Below, piece by piece: positions 1-12,591 of a DNA stretch of 64,000 nucleotides (positions are counted from its first letter, which is position 1; each line of letters begins with the position of its first letter). The translations under genes and the position numbers were made by a program. The notes beneath the pieces were generated by a model. That model saw only the letters and a program-made list of their open reading frames with translations. It had not been told where the DNA came from and made no database searches. This DNA comes from Tenrec ecaudatus (taxonomy: Eukaryota; Chordata; Mammalia; Afrosoricida; Tenrecidae): the NCBI RefSeq assembly GCF_050624435.1, contig NC_134547.1, positions 32,622,419-32,686,418 of the forward strand, in the 5' to 3' direction.

Positions 1-322
1 ATCACAGGCCAGTGGGTGAGAAGTCTTGTGGATCCAATGGGGTTGTAAGCGTCTCAGCACTGGCAGGGGGCTCCACATGGCTCCTCCAGCTCAGGGCACT
101 AGCATAGTTCCATGTATCTTGTCAGCTGCAATGTCTGCCTGCCAGGGAGTGAGCAGAGAGAGTGTCTCCCATCTCCAAGGAGGAATACAGGAGTTCCCAG
201 AATGCTCAGGTGAAGGCCATGCCCACACAGAGGCCTCATTGGCTATAACTTGATTGACAGGCCACACTCCACCCCTTCACTCTTATCCACTCAAATTGAC
301 AACAGATTATGTTACTACTGCA
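1..322 (-). mobile_element. ERVL-type solo LTR, cut by the window edge
   Basis: Antisense to the + strand. Its right end is the LTR 5' end, and it matches the LTR at 27008-27507 in reverse complement, including the block around 280-320 that mirrors 27008-27050. The ERVL-like plan (TG...CA ends, 5' block resembling MLT2-type LTRs) is inferred from family knowledge. No internal retroviral coding sequence is visible; the left part lies outside the window. Confidence 0.6.
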
Positions 323-911
323 GAGGCTTCTGCTGGGGCCCATAAAGAAAGGCAGAAACATCAGTTTTTCCCACAAGGAACGAGGCTTAAGTCTAAAGCC
401 ATCCATCCTTCCCCTGATCCCTCAGCTTTGGGCCAGGAGCCTCTCAGGAGATGGAGGGATGTGGTGTCCTGCTGGGAGCTGTAAACCCTGAGAGAGAAGC
501 CGGACTTCCTGGGCCGAAGGAAGGGACACCATTTAGCCAAGTGCCCAATTGGGCAGGTCAACACCACGGGCATCGACCACTAGCATCCTCCATCTTGGGA
601 TCTGTGGGTGGCTTGTGAGAAGAGGAAGGGCCTTCAGACCCCCACCCCAAATCCCACTGAGTCCGACACTCCTGCCCCTGGTGGAGAGGGGTGAGCCTCC
701 TGGCATGTGACTGCAGGACAGGCGGGTGGTAAAGACGCAGCAGGTTATGCCAGCCCTGTGCACACCTTGCCCTAACCCCAGGGCCCGCTCTCCACAGTGC
801 CTCATCCCCTCATCTGCTGAGTTTTCTGGGAGCCCTGCATCCCCAGAGGTCCTGTCACCTCCTGAACTCTGTGTTGCAGCTCTGCTTAGGTTGCAGTTAG
901 GGTTCCCTTCA
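323..911. other. Single-copy sequence, no feature seen
   Basis: Moderate GC content. I see no recognisable repeat, exon-like frame or low-complexity tract. Short open frames on both strands do not resemble any known protein. Confidence 0.5.
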
Positions 912-926
912 GCTGGTTTCATTTCT

Positions 927-2561
927 GTCTTTCTTTTTAAAAAAAATTTTAATAACTCTTTTTATTGGGGCTCTTACAGCTCTTATCACAATCCATACAT
1001 CAATTGTATCGAGCACATTTGGACATATGTTGCCATCATCATTTCCAAAACATTTTCTTTCTACTTGAGCCCTTGGTATCAGCTCCTCTTTTTACCCCTC
1101 CCTCCCCTACCTTCTCACCCGCGTGAACCCTTGATAATTTATTTATAAATTATTTTTATTTTCATTTTTTACACCATCCCCTGTCTTCCTTCACCCACAT
1201 TTCTGTTGTTCATCCCTCTCGGCAGGGGGGTGGGGGAGGGGCAGCTTGTGTGTCAATCATTGTGATCAGTTTCCCCTTCTCCCCCACCTTTCTCCTATCT
1301 TCATTATTGGTCCTGAGGGGGTTATCTGTCCTGGATTCTGTGTGTCGAGAGCTCTTATTTGTACCAGTGTACATGCTCTGGTCTAGCCAGATTTGTAAGA
1401 TGGAACTGGGGTCATGATAGTTGGGAGGAGAGGAAGCATTAAAGAAGTAGGGGAATGTTGGGTGTTTCATCTGTGCTTATACTGAACCCTCGCTGGCTCA
1501 TTCCTTCTTTGTGACCCTTCTTTGAGGGAATGTCCAATTGTCTACAGATCAGCTTTGGGTCCCCACTCTGACCTTCCTCGTTCACATCAATATGGTCATT
1601 TGTTTTGGATCTTCTGATGCTTGATACCTGATTTCATTGACACCTCGTGATCACACAGGTTGGTGTGCTTCTTCCATGTGGACTTTGTTCTTCCCTGCTA
1701 ATGGCTGATTGTTTACCTTCAAGCCTTTAAGACCCCGGATGCTATATCTTTTGATAGCTGGGCACCATCAGCTTTTTTCACCACATTTGCTTCTGCCCCC
1801 ATTTTGTCTTCAGTGATCATGTCACAGAATGCCAGATTATTAGAACAAAGTGTTCTTGCACTGAGGGAGGATGTGAGTAGAGGCCCAATGTCCATCTGCT
1901 ACCTTAACACTTAAACCTATAAATATAAGTACATAGACCTATATCCCTATCATTATATATTAATATAGTTACATATATACACACGTATGTTTATAGCTCT
2001 ATAAAGATCTTTTTCCTCCTACTTCTTTCCTCTTTTCTCTTTTACTTTCCTCCTGCCCCACTATATGTATGACCTTTGTTCGGCTCTCTGTACTTCATCT
2101 CAGCTACATTGCACTTGATCGAACCCCACCAGGCATTCTATGCCCTCCTCGCCATCTATTTTACATCTCTTGTTGTTCCTGGTTTGTGGCTCCTCCCTCC
2201 CTTTCCCCCACCTCCTCCTCTCCGCTGTCCCCCTGGAACAGTCAGTCCCGTTGTTTTCTCTTCGGGATGGTTTCTCCTGCCTATCTTATATAGATATGAA
2301 AAATAAAGATTAAAATAATAGCCTATGCATAGTTCCAGGTCTGTCTGCTAACCCTTTGAATGTTTTCTGATTGGGTCTGATGTGGTGCCAAGCTCTGCCC
2401 CCGAGACCAAAGTCTATTTTCAGAATTCCACGGGGACTTTGCAGCTTTGCTCCCCTTGCTGTTTCGTTGCACCCCCTTTGTGTTACACCTTGGTGTGTGG
2501 GGGGGGATGGTTGCGGGGGGGGGTCTCAGACCAGGCACAATTCCCACACAGTGTCTCCAGT
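927..2561 (-). mobile_element. 5'-truncated L1 (3' UTR), antisense, with 15-bp TSD
   Basis: The T-rich left end and the block reading as reverse complement of an AATAAAA tail next to GAGCCCC mark an L1 3' end on the minus strand. The 15-mer GCTGGTTTCATTTCT occurs exactly at 912-926 and again at 2562-2576, bracketing the element as a perfect TSD. The body is 3' UTR only, with one copy (about 1613-1830) of the unit that is tandemly doubled in other copies in this window. No ORF2 sequence remains. Confidence 0.85.
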
Positions 2562-2631
2562 GCTGGTTTCATTTCTAAAACTACCAAGTGTCATTTTCCC
2601 CCACATGTCTCCACTTTGTTGAAAACCTGAG

Positions 2632-3145
2632 TGAGGTAGTTAGTTTATTGTGCCAACCTGGCCAATAAACACATGTGGGGTTAATTGAAGTGCGGAGGGA
2701 TAAATGACTCAGTGAGCCTCGCCTTTCTAGTTCTTGGGTCTCTTGCTTTCTGATGGTTGGACCAACGTGCAGCTGCCTTAGCCAGTTCCCTGCTTTCACT
2801 GGCAAGGCTCACTTCCTGCAAGACAGCCCCAAGGAGAATCCTTATGGACCTACCCCAATGCAGCCCTGAGTGCTGGAGCAGCCGTGAGGAGACCCTGCCA
2901 GCGCTGAGATGCTTACACATTCACTGACTTGGCTTTCCTCCTGCAGTCAGCATCATTGTATGTGTTTTGTGAGATGGAGGAGGACTTTGTGGATTGGTGT
3001 TGGACATATGGGCTAATGTTGGACTTGTGGGCTTGGACAGCACTGGGTTGGGATATTTTCTTGATGTGCACTTAACCGTTATATAAAACTCTCTTATTCA
3101 TGAGTTTCTGTGGATTTGTTTCTCTAAAGTACCCAGACGAACACA
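2632..3145 (+). mobile_element. ERVL-type solo LTR (type I)
   Basis: Starts TGAGGTAGTTAG and ends GACGAACACA, 514 bp. It is closely similar in reverse complement to the LTRs at 13291, 24328 and 25203. The shared ends (TTATTGTGCCAACCTGGCC near the 5' end; CTCTAAAGTACCCAGAC near the 3' end) define the family. The TATATAAAACTCTCTTATT block about 60 bp from the 3' end could be the ancestral promoter or polyadenylation region. No clear 5-bp TSD is left. Confidence 0.7.
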
Positions 3146-3189
3146 TTACAGCTCAGACTCGACCTTTGACATTTACTTGCATGTTTGAC

Positions 3190-3345
3190 CTGCTGTTGAG
3201 CCTTTTACTTGCCCTTTCTAGGACTCAGTTTCCTCATCTGTGAAGTAGTGGGGTTAAGGTTCCTATTGTACACAGCTCTAGTGAGGACTGAAGGGACGGG
3301 GGTGTATAGTATGCCCAGTGTGGACCAGGCACTTCATAACCATTT
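3190..3345 (+). mobile_element. MIR SINE remnant
   Basis: Contains the MIR core signature CTCAGTTTCCTCATCTGTGA followed by a diverged body ending near CAGGCACTT. Ancient mammalian repeat, common across therians. Confidence 0.65.
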
Positions 3346-3515
3346 GCCAACACCCAAGGACGCCCTGGGAGGATGCAGCACCAGAGCAGGGCCAGGTCTG
3401 TCGCCCAGGCATGCTATGGGACTTTGGGTAAAACCTTCCCTCTCCGTATGAAAGCATAAATGCCAGGACAACTTCACAGAGTGTTCCTATTTGAAATGTT
3501 CATACTAGTTCACTA

Positions 3516-3703
3516 CCAAAAACCCAATGGCAGGCAGCAGGACACTTCTGACTCGTAGGGACACGTATGGGGTTTCTGAGATCATAAATCTTTACAGGGG
3601 CAGACAGCCTCATCTTTCTCCCATGGAGTAGCTGGTGGGTTTGAACTGCATACTTTATAGTTAGCAGCCCAGTGCCTAACCCACAGCATCACCAGGGTCC
3701 CTT
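3516..3703 (-). mobile_element. AfroSINE, antisense
   Basis: Reads as a reverse-complement tRNA-derived SINE. The head at the right end (ACCAGGGTCCC) is the reverse of the GGGNCCCTGGT start, an inverted B box GGTTTGAAC lies near 3638, and the tail is at the left. Diverged copy. Confidence 0.65.
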
Positions 3704-3764
3704 AATAATAATCATAGCTATGCTTGAGCCTGATGCCTTAGACCACTTGGCCATCCTGACAACC

Positions 3765-4312
3765 TATATAGCAATGATGAAAAATGCAACTTTCCTCTAG
3801 TTCCTAGATGCTGCCCCCCTGCTCCACCCCCTACTATCATGATCCGAATTCTACCTTGCAAGTCTGGCTAGACCAGAGGATGTACACTGGTACAGATAGG
3901 AACTGGAAACACAGGGAATCCAGGGTGGATGCCCCCTTTAGGATCAGTGGTGTGAGTGGCGATACCGGGAGGGTAGAGAGAAGGTGGGTTGGAAAGAGGG
4001 AACCGATTACAAGGATCTGCATGTGACCTCCTCCCTGGGGGACAGTCAACAGAAAAGTGGGTGAAGGGAGATGTCAGGCAGGGCAAGATATGACAAAACA
4101 GTAATTTATAAATTATCAAATGTTCATGAGGGAGGGGGGAGCGGGGAGGGCAGGCAAAAAATGAGGACCTGATGCCAGGGGCTTAGGTGGAGAGCAAATG
4201 TTTTGAGAATGATGAGGGCAATGAATGTACAACTGTGCTTTACACAATTGTTGTATGTATGGATTGTGATAAGAGTTGTATGAGCCCCTAATAAAACAAT
4301 TACTACTACTAC
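3765..4312 (+). mobile_element. 5'-truncated L1 3' UTR copy
   Basis: Matches 33715-34210 and 55915-56420 over its length and ends in GAGCCCCTAATAAAA followed by an AT-rich simple tail with ACT repeats. Only the last ~550 bp of the L1 3' UTR is present. Confidence 0.75.
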
Positions 4313-4336
4313 TAATAATAGCTAGCCATTATTAAC

Positions 4337-4530
4337 AGAGTACTGGCAACACAAATAGTCAATGTACTCAGCTGCTGACTGAAAAGCTGAAGGTTCAAAA
4401 CTACCCACAGGCAACCTGGCACCCCGCTGGGGGATAGCCAGCCGTTGAGAAGCATATGGAACTGAGATCCACACTGACACACGTGAAATCACCATGAGTC
4501 ACAGCCAACTTGACAACAGCTAGTTTTGTT
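4337..4530 (+). mobile_element. AfroSINE, sense
   Basis: tRNA-like head with CAGCTGCTGACT, a degenerate B box (AGGTTCAAAACT) and a tail resembling the RTE 3' end (CACCATGAGTCACAGCCAAC). It sits directly between an L1 3' end and the antisense L1 that starts at about 4535. Confidence 0.6.
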
Positions 4531-4534
4531 TGTG

Positions 4535-7030
4535 TGTGTGTTCTGTGTGCTTCACTTTTGATTGTGTGTTGGGTGAAGGTGTACAGAGCAGATAATCAGT
4601 TTTACCTTCAACAATTTATATGTATTTGGTTTTATCTCATTCGTTGAGATAATGCCATCCCCTCGATGTAACATCACCTAGTCCACCACCTCCCTAACGT
4701 TCTGTTCCAGCCCCGATTCTTCCTAACCCTCTGAACTTTGTTCCTCGGCAAATGCTGTCCTTTGGATCGCAGATGGTTGAATATTATAAGGTGTGCATAC
4801 CTCACCGCTATTGTTTTCCTAATAGGCCTATTTGGGGGGCTGAACATTGAGTGACAAAGGTGAGCTCATTTCTAGACCTAAAGGGTGACTAAAGACCAGA
4901 GTCTTGGGGGTTCTAACAGTCTCTACCCAACTGGTAAAACTGGAACCCCTCTTATGATTTTGAGTTTCATGTCACATGTTTCACCCACTCTATCAGACTT
5001 TCTGATGTGATCCCTTTCAGAGCAATTGATAGTAGGAGCCGGGCACAGTCCTTCAGGCATTGGGGTTGTGGAGACACTGATGTTCATGTGTCCTGCAAGT
5101 CCGCTGGACTTCTTATTTCCATGTCTTCAATCTTCCTCACTCTTCTCTGCTCTGGACAGGAAGAGACCAGTGGTTGCCCTTAGATGGCCACTCACCAGCT
5201 ACTAAGACCCCCGCTGCTACTCAACAAAATAGGATACAAAGCATTGTCTTTGTGAAATAGTTTATGCCATTGACCTTGGTCCAGAGTCCCCAGACGCAGT
5301 GACTTACTTTCTTCTGAGATGTTTTTTATAACTTTGCCCCCACTAGCTGTATTTATAGCAAAGGTAAATAGTGTGTAAAAATAGCCTATGTCAAACCTAT
5401 ATCGATATTCTGTGAGTATATTCCCACTCTCTCTCCCACACCTATCCACCCTACATGGCTATCCAAGCACTTTCATGTCAATCCCCACACTTGAAGGATT
5501 GTACAATATTTGCTTCTATTGCCTTTACCTCTGGAATGGCCTTGCATTCCTCCCAGTGTCTTCCGCTACCTCCATCATCTCTTGCTGACCTCCTTTTTAA
5601 TGTATATTGCTGTCCCCTTCACCCTAGGTAGCCTATGACCTACTCTCCTTCCCACCCCTGGTATCCATCAAAGAGTGCTTTTTGTTAGTGTGAAAACCTT
5701 TTCTTGGCGTTTAATCTCATACAATATTTGTTCTTCTGTGATCAGCTGATTTCGCTCAACAGAAAGTCCTCCAAGCTCATGCCGGATTCATTGATTATTA
5801 TTTCACATTGTGGACTATTCTGTTCTCTGTATGTGCCAAAGTTTGTTTCTACATCTTCTATCGATGCGCCTTGATGTTGCTTCCAAATGTTGCTGCTGTG
5901 ATTGGGGCTGCGGTGAGCGTGGGTGTGTTCCAGCTGTTCATATTACAGCTCTTATACTTTAGGATGTCAAGCAAGTCAAGCGATTTTGGGTCGCTTGGTT
6001 TTCTATTTCTAACTGTGTGAGGCAGCCTTAGATCGTTTCTACGATGGGTGCATCCTTTTACAGTCCTGTCAGCAGCGGAGGAGGGTTCCCAGCTCTCCAT
6101 ACCCTTGCCAGAATTTGTTGCTTTCTGATTTTTTAAAATTTGCTATCAATGCTAGGAAGGTGATGTCTCGTTATTGTTTAGATTTGCACCTCTCTAATAG
6201 CTTATGATCATGAGCATTTCTTCTTTCCTTGGTTGGCTGCTGAAATGTCTTTTGGGGGGAAATGTCTGTTCATGTCCTCTGCCATTTTTAACTTAGCTTT
6301 TTTTCTATTGTTGAGGTGTTGACATTTTCTATAAATTTTAGAGATCAGTCCTTTGTACAATATGTCATTGCCAAAAACTATCCCAGTCTGTGGATTCTCT
6401 TTTGATTCTTTTGGTGAAATCCTTTGATGCACAGTAAGTGTCTAATCCTGTGGAATTCCCAGTCAGCTAATTTATCTTCTGCTGTTCATATGCTCTCAGT
6501 TATATTTTATAGTATATTTATGATATAGTAGGGGCTCTAGGTTTGTCCCAAATTTTCCATTGATCTCTTTATAGTGCTAGGTCTTTGATCCATCACTAGT
6601 TCATTTTCATATGTGGCATGAGATATGGGTCCTTTTTTATTCTTCTGCTGGCAGAGATCCATCATTGCTAGCATTGTTTATTAAAGAGACTCTCTCCCTC
6701 CATTTAATGTGTTTAATCCCTTTGTCAAAGATCCATTGTCCAGAGGTGGGTGGATTTACTTCTTGGTCTTCATTTCTGCCCCATTGTTCCAAGTGTCTGT
6801 CATTGTACTCACAGTCGGTTTGCTTTGACTACTGTGTAGTAGGTTTTGAGATTGAGAAGTGAGAGGCCTTCTGCTTCACTCTTCTTTAGGAATGCTTTGC
6901 TTATCTGTAGTCTCTTTCCTTTCAATGTATTAGTTTCTCGGTAGCTTTGAAGAATAATGCTGGAATCTGTATTGGGATTGCATTGTCCCTCTATCATTTT
7001 AGGTAACACAACTGTCCATCAGCATGGATA
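4535..7030 (-). mobile_element. Antisense L1, 3' UTR and C-terminal part of ORF2
   Basis: From left to right this is L1 read backwards: a 3' UTR of the kind I associate with elephant and other afrotherian L1s (about 4535-5700), then the ORF2 3' portion. Reverse-complement landmarks include the region equivalent to CCATTTATTAAATA at about 6680 and the TTGGGATTGCATTG block near 6975. All frames are broken by stops. It is interrupted at 7031 by non-L1 sequence and resumes at about 7336-7392 and 10712-12590, so both pieces belong to one old insertion. The ORF2 reverse-transcriptase core expected between them is missing. Confidence 0.75.
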
Positions 7031-7335
7031 GTTACGGTTTGGGGTTAGTTTGGTTAGACAGGATTCTCAGTGATGTCAGTTAATAGTTTATGATGTGATC
7101 TGACCCAATGTGATTACCTCCATCATGGTATCTGGCATGAGCAGCCAATCAATTGTAAGAAGGTGAAAGAGGAATGCAAAATGCTTACTCAGATCCCAGT
7201 CGGGAGGTAATTGATTGGAAGGAAGTTCCCTTGATGGGTGGTCTGCTCCCTATATAAATGGATTCAGTGGAAAAGTTGTTTGCTTTCTGCTGGGTCTGGA
7301 GCCTGCTTTTCCATTAGATACATAGATATTTATTA
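7031..7335. mobile_element. Unclassified LTR-like insertion inside the antisense L1
   Basis: This 305-bp block has no L1 similarity although L1 lies on both sides. It has LTR-like traits: a TATATAAATGG box near 7251 and a GCTTTCTGCTGGGTCTGGAG stretch downstream of it, reminiscent of an R/U5 region. Orientation would be plus if the TATA box is real. Clear TG...CA ends and a TSD are not identified. Confidence 0.3.
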
Positions 7336-7949
7336 CAGTTATGTCCTCTTGTTCAACTGATATCTTAATCATTATATAATGTTGAGTTATACTGTGCTGG
7401 TTTTACTACCACTTGTCAGTCAGTTTAGCATAATAGGGTGGCTTGTGATTTGTTGTGAGGACAGAGGCCAGGTCACTGGTGTTTCCAATGCCAGCAGGGT
7501 CACCCAAAGTGAACAGGTTACATCAGATATTCCACATGGAAAACAGACTTCTAAGAAGGACTAGGTTGTGTACTTTGGAGAAATTAACCACTGAAAACCT
7601 TAAAGATAGCATATAAACATTGTCAGATATTGAAAACCTCATGAAGGAAAGCAGAGCATTGTCAGAGAGCAGTGCCAGAAGCTGAGCTCCCCCGGTTGGA
7701 AGGCACTCAAATGAGACTGAGGCAGAGCTGTCTTCTCAAAGTCGAGTCAGCCACAATGACATAACTGGAGTAGAGTCATTCAGACCTTCATCGGATGATG
7801 GGGAATGACTCAAAGTGAAAGTACACAGTCGAACATCAATTAATAGTCAGAACTTGAAATGCACAAAGTACGAATCTGGGAAAACTGGAAGTTGTGAAAA
7901 ATGAAGTGGAATGTATAAAGATCCACACTCTAGGGGGTAGTGAGTTAAA

Positions 7950-8420
7950 GTGGAATGGAATTGGCCATCTGGAATCATAAATCATATGGTTTGTCAATAC
8001 AATATGTCGATACTATTCAGTATTGACATTCTAGAGGAAGGGCATCACATCAAAAAGGATGTTTTAAGATCAATCTTCAAGTACAAGTCTGTCATTAATT
8101 ATATAATATCTATCCACAGACAAGGAAATCGAACCAGTACAACTATTATTCAAATTTACTCACCAACCACTAAAGCTAGTGATGCAGAAATTAAAGAATT
8201 CTACCATTGTCCTCAGTCTGAAATTGATCAAACATGCAACCAAGAGGCATTGATAATTGTAAGAGGCAATTGGAGTGCAAACACTGGAAACAAGGAGGAA
8301 GTAACCAAAACCAAAGTCAAAGTCATTGCCATCGAGTTCATTCCACCTCATAATAACCCTATTGGACAGGCATTGAGACTGTACCTCCTCATGGCAGTAG
8401 AAAGTCTTGTCCTTCAGTAG
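7950..8420 (+). pseudogene. RTE endonuclease fragment (LINE ORF remnant)
   Basis: A 156-codon open stretch within the RTE. Visible motifs are QIYSPTTKASDAEIKEFY at about residues 68-85 and an LIIVRGNW block where active RTEs read an LII-x-GDWNA-like motif with a catalytic aspartate. The aspartate of GDWN is lost here, since the copy reads RGNWSAN. It is not a host gene; the frame ends at a stop before the RT domain. Confidence 0.75.
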
Positions 8421-9569
8421 ATGAAAAATATGGTCTTGGATATAGAAATAAAGTTGGAGATTACATAATAGAATTTTACAAGACAATGACTTCTTCATCA
8501 TAAACACGGTTTTTCAACCACACAAAAGGCAAATATACATGTGGGCTTCTCCATATGGAATGGACAGAAATCAAATTGATGATATCAGTGGAAAGAGGAT
8601 GGAGAAGTTCACAATCAGCAGCTAAAACTACTTGTCGAAAGTTTCAATAAGTCCAAGAGCGCAAATACAACCTAGAGTAAATTAAACCTAAAGTTTGAGG
8701 CCATCTCAAGAACAAATTTGACATACTTAACACAAATGAAAGAAAACCTGATGAGCTGTGGGAGGACATTAGGAACATCATCCACGAAGAAGGAAAAAGG
8801 TCATTAAAAAGACAATAAAGAAAGAAAAGGTCAAAGTGGATGTCGGAAGAGACTCTGAAACGTGGTCTTAAGTGTAGAATAACTAAGGCAAATAGAAGAA
8901 ATCGTGAAATCAAAAATCTGAACAGAAAATTCCAAAGGGTAGCACAAGAAGACTAAAGAAAATATTATAATGAAATGTGCACAGACCTAGAGTTAGAAAA
9001 CCCGAAAGGGAAGAACACACTCAGCAGATCTTAAACTGAAAGAACTCAAGAAAAGTTTCAGCTCAAGCTGCAATGTTGAAAGGTTCTATGGGCAAAGCAT
9101 TGAATGATGCCTGAAGAATCCAAAGAAGATGGAAAGAATACATAGAGTTCTCTGTACCAGAAAGGACTAGTTGATGTCCCACTATTTTAGGAGGTAGAAC
9201 ATGAGTAAGAGCCAATGGCACTGAAGGAAGAAGTCCAAGCTGCACTGTAATCATTCATTAGCCAAAAACAAGGCTCCGGGAATACTAATCGAAATGTTTC
9301 AACAGCTCATGAAGCACTAGAAGCACACACTTGTCTGTGCCAGGCTATTTGGAAGACAGCTACTTGGCCAACTGACTGGAAGAGATCTGTACCCATCCCA
9401 AAGAAAGGTGACCCCCCAAATGCTCGCATTACAGAATATCATTGATCTTGATATAAAGTTTTTCCTGAAGACCATCCAACAATGATTGCAGCAGTACATT
9501 GACAGGGAACTGCCAGAGGGTCAAGTTAGATTCACAACAGAATGTGCATGGAACACAGGATGCCAATAC

Positions 9570-10272
9570 AGATGTCAGATGGATCTTCACTGGAAGAGAA
9601 AGATGTTTATTTGTGTTTTGTTGACTATGTAAAGGCTTTTGAATGTGTGGATCATGACAAACTATGGAGAGCCTTGGAAAGAAGAGAAGTTCCAGAACAC
9701 TAAATTGTGCTCATGCTGAACCTGTACGTGGATCAAGAAGCAGTTGTACAAACAGAACATGGTTTAAAATCAAGAAAGGTGTGTGTCAGGGTTGTATCCT
9801 CTAACCATACTTTTTTAATCTATGCTGAGCAAAGAATCAGAGAAGCTAGATTATATAAGAATGTGGTATCCGGCTTGGAAAAAGGCTGTTTAACTACCTG
9901 ATATATGCAGATGACACAACACTGCTTGCCGAAAGTGATGAAGACTTGAAGCACTTGCTGATGAAGATCAAGGTTTGTCACCTTCAGTATGGATTACAAT
10001 TCAAAATAAAGAAGCCGAAGGGCCCTACAAGTGTGGTGGTTACATGTTGGACTGTGAACAACAAAGAAAGCCAAAATCCTCAAACTGGACCAATAAGTCG
10101 CATCATCATACATGGAGAAAAGATTGAATCAAGGATGTCATCTTGCTTAGATCCACAGTTAGTGTTCACGGAGCTGCAGTCAAGAACTCAAAGGACACGT
10201 TGCATTAAGGAGGTTTGGTTTACGAGACGTCTTCAAAGTTTAGCAAAACAAGCATGTTACTTTGAGAATTAA
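9570..10272 (+). pseudogene. RTE reverse-transcriptase remnant with YADD motif
   Basis: Palm-domain sequence in shifting frames: a VDYVKAF-like block near 9620-9640 containing the first metal-binding aspartate, then YADDTTLLAESDED starting at 9904. Frames change between about 9700, 9890 and 9946, so no continuous protein is possible. Downstream sequence through 10272 is the RTE C-terminal region. Confidence 0.75.
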
Positions 10273-10711
10273 AGTGTGCCTGACCCAAGCCGTGATATTT
10301 TCCATCACCTCATATGGATGCAAAATTTGACATTGCATGAGGAAGACTGAAGAGGAATGAATGCATTTGAATTATGGTGCTGGTGAAGAATATTGTAAGT
10401 ACCATGGACTGCCAAAAGAATAAACAAATCTGTCTTGAGGAAAGTATGGCCAGAAGGCTCTTTAGAGGCAAAGAGCCTGCATCTCATATACTTTGGGCAT
10501 GTTGTCAGGAAAGACCACTCCCTAGAAAAGGATACCATACTTGGCATATTTGAGGGCCAGCAAAAAAGAGGAAGGGCCTTGACAAGATGGATGGACACAG
10601 TGGCTGAAACAATGGGTGAAACATAGGAACAACTGTGAGGATGGTGTAGGACAGGGCAGTTTCCTTCTATTGAACATAGGACCTGACTCATCAGCACCTA
10701 AAAACAACAGG

Positions 10712-12590
10712 TTGGTTTTTGCCTAAAAGTCTACTTTATTAGAAATTAATATGGCTAGTCCTACTTTTCTAATGTCATTAGTTTGATATATTTTTCCATC
10801 CTTTGCTTTTAATTTACTTTTGCTTTTATTCTAAGGATGTCTCTTGTCCATTCTGCTATTCTCTGTCTCTTGACTGGTGCATCTATTCTATGTATATTCA
10901 GTGTAAGCATTGATGAGTATAAATTCATTACTGTCATTTTACTATATGTGTGTTTCTTTTGGTGCTGCTGGTTCCTTTGTTCCACATAATTATCTGTGCT
11001 GAGTTTGTTTTGTTTGCGGGATTTTTTTGTTTCTCTTGTTTTCGTTTTTACCAACTCTTTATACTCTTCCTCTTTTTTTTTCATTTTGATGAGGTTTATT
11101 TATTTATTTTTAGATTACCCTGCAATTTATTAATGTCGTTCCAAGTTTAACACAGCTTGTTCTATCTTGACATTTATTTCACTTCCTCTCCAGTCGGAAG
11201 TTCTGTAACTATACCCTTCCCTCATTTACTTTGTAACTATCTTCATTACAAATTTATATCTCTGGTTCCCTATTTTTCAGTATTTAGTTGGCTTCTGGGT
11301 GGTGTTTTCATGCATGTTAATCTCAGGTTGTTGCCTACTGTTGTTGCTTCTCTCCCCAAATAACTCCCTTTAGTCTTTCTTATAAGATTCATTTGGCTTT
11401 TACAAATTACTTATTTTTGCTGATTAGGAAATTATTGATTTTGATTTGATCCGGAAAATAATTAAGAGGCAATTTTACTGGGTATATGGTTGTGGTTGGC
11501 ATTGTTTTTCCTTCAGAGTTTTATTTATATCATCTACTTGTTTTCTTGCCTGCATGGTTTCTTCTGAGAAATCAGAATTTAGTCTTATTAATTCTCCTTT
11601 GTAGATAATGTTTTATTTTTCCTGAGCTGCTCCCGGGATTCCTTGTCTTTGGAAAGTTTGGCTATGATATGCCTTGGTGACTTTGTTTTAGGGTCTATTC
11701 TGTTTGGGGTTTATTTAGTTTCTTGAATGTATACCTACTCATCTTTCTTAATATTAGGGAAATTTTATTCCAATGACTTTGAAATTTTTCTGTGTGCTTT
11801 TTTCTTTCTTTGGTCTCATTATAGAATTCCAATCACATGTAAGTTATTCACCTTGATAATGTCCCATAAGGATCTTCTTCTTCTTCCTGCTTTTCCTCCT
11901 CTTCCTCCTCCTTTTTGTTCCTGAGTGTTCCTCTAGCAAATTAAGAGATTTGTCTTCAAGCTCACTAATTCAGTCTTCCATTGATTTCATTGTACTCCTT
12001 TACCCTTTCAAAACATTATCTATTTCTGAAATCTTAGTATTAGCCTCTGGACATCTATTTGCTGGTTTTGTATGGTGGCTTCTAAGTTTTCCTTTATTTT
12101 GTCAACTTGTTCTTGTAGTGTTTTTCTGAATTCTTCTGAAGTTGTTTTTCTGTATTTCCTTTGATTTTGTCTCAATGTTTCTCTCAATCCATTGAAAATA
12201 CCTAAATATCATTCTTTTAAACTCTTTATTTTTTAATTCCAATAGAACTTCTTCTTCAAAAGCCTTGGCTCTGTCTTTTGGTCACTTGTTTGAGCCCGTC
12301 TGTCTTTTTTTCCATATGAACTAATATTATATGTTATCTCTTTGATGTTGTATTTGTATTTAATTGACAATTGTAAGCTGGTGTGTTCTTAGGCATTCAA
12401 CCACCTGTATCCTGGTAGGTGCGTTAGAGAATGTGAGTGTGTGCATTTCTCTGTTTGCTGTTTGTATAGCACAATTGAGGGGTGTTTTGACTTTGTTGGC
12501 TGCTACCTATCGATGATCAGGTGGTACAGGAACAGGTACTGGTCCTTGCCCAGTAGGTAGTGCTTCCTGTAGGCACAGGGAAAGCTGCTC
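10712..12590 (-). mobile_element. Antisense L1, 5' part (ORF2 start, ORF1, 5' UTR)
   Basis: Continuation of the L1 interrupted by the RTE. Reverse complement matches the L1 endonuclease/ORF1 boundary (TGCCTAAAAGTCTACTTT near 10729 is the hallmark antisense phrase), then T-rich antisense ORF1 through about 12340, and probable 5' UTR to about 12590. The pyrimidine-rich stretch at 11880-11920 is part of it. No long reading frame remains. Confidence 0.65.
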
Positions 12591-12591
12591 G

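Larger units (their letters stand above)
7405..10709 (+). mobile_element. Nearly full-length, inactivated RTE-clade LINE
   Basis: About 3.3 kb with the RTE order: 5' UTR (7405-7850), AP-endonuclease region (about 7850-8450), reverse transcriptase (about 9100-10060) and a short 3' region ending in the tail CACCTAAAAACAACA. In the endonuclease, a QIYSPTT motif and the degraded catalytic region NWSANTGN are visible. In the RT, the YADD catalytic motif is intact at 9904-9915, but several frameshifts and stops separate the domains. The 5' UTR carries a tandem doubling at 7592-7625 and 7631-7665. It inserted into the antisense L1. I take it as the BovB-like RTE known from afrotherians; full-length RTEs are usually 3.2-3.3 kb. 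Confidence 0.85.
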
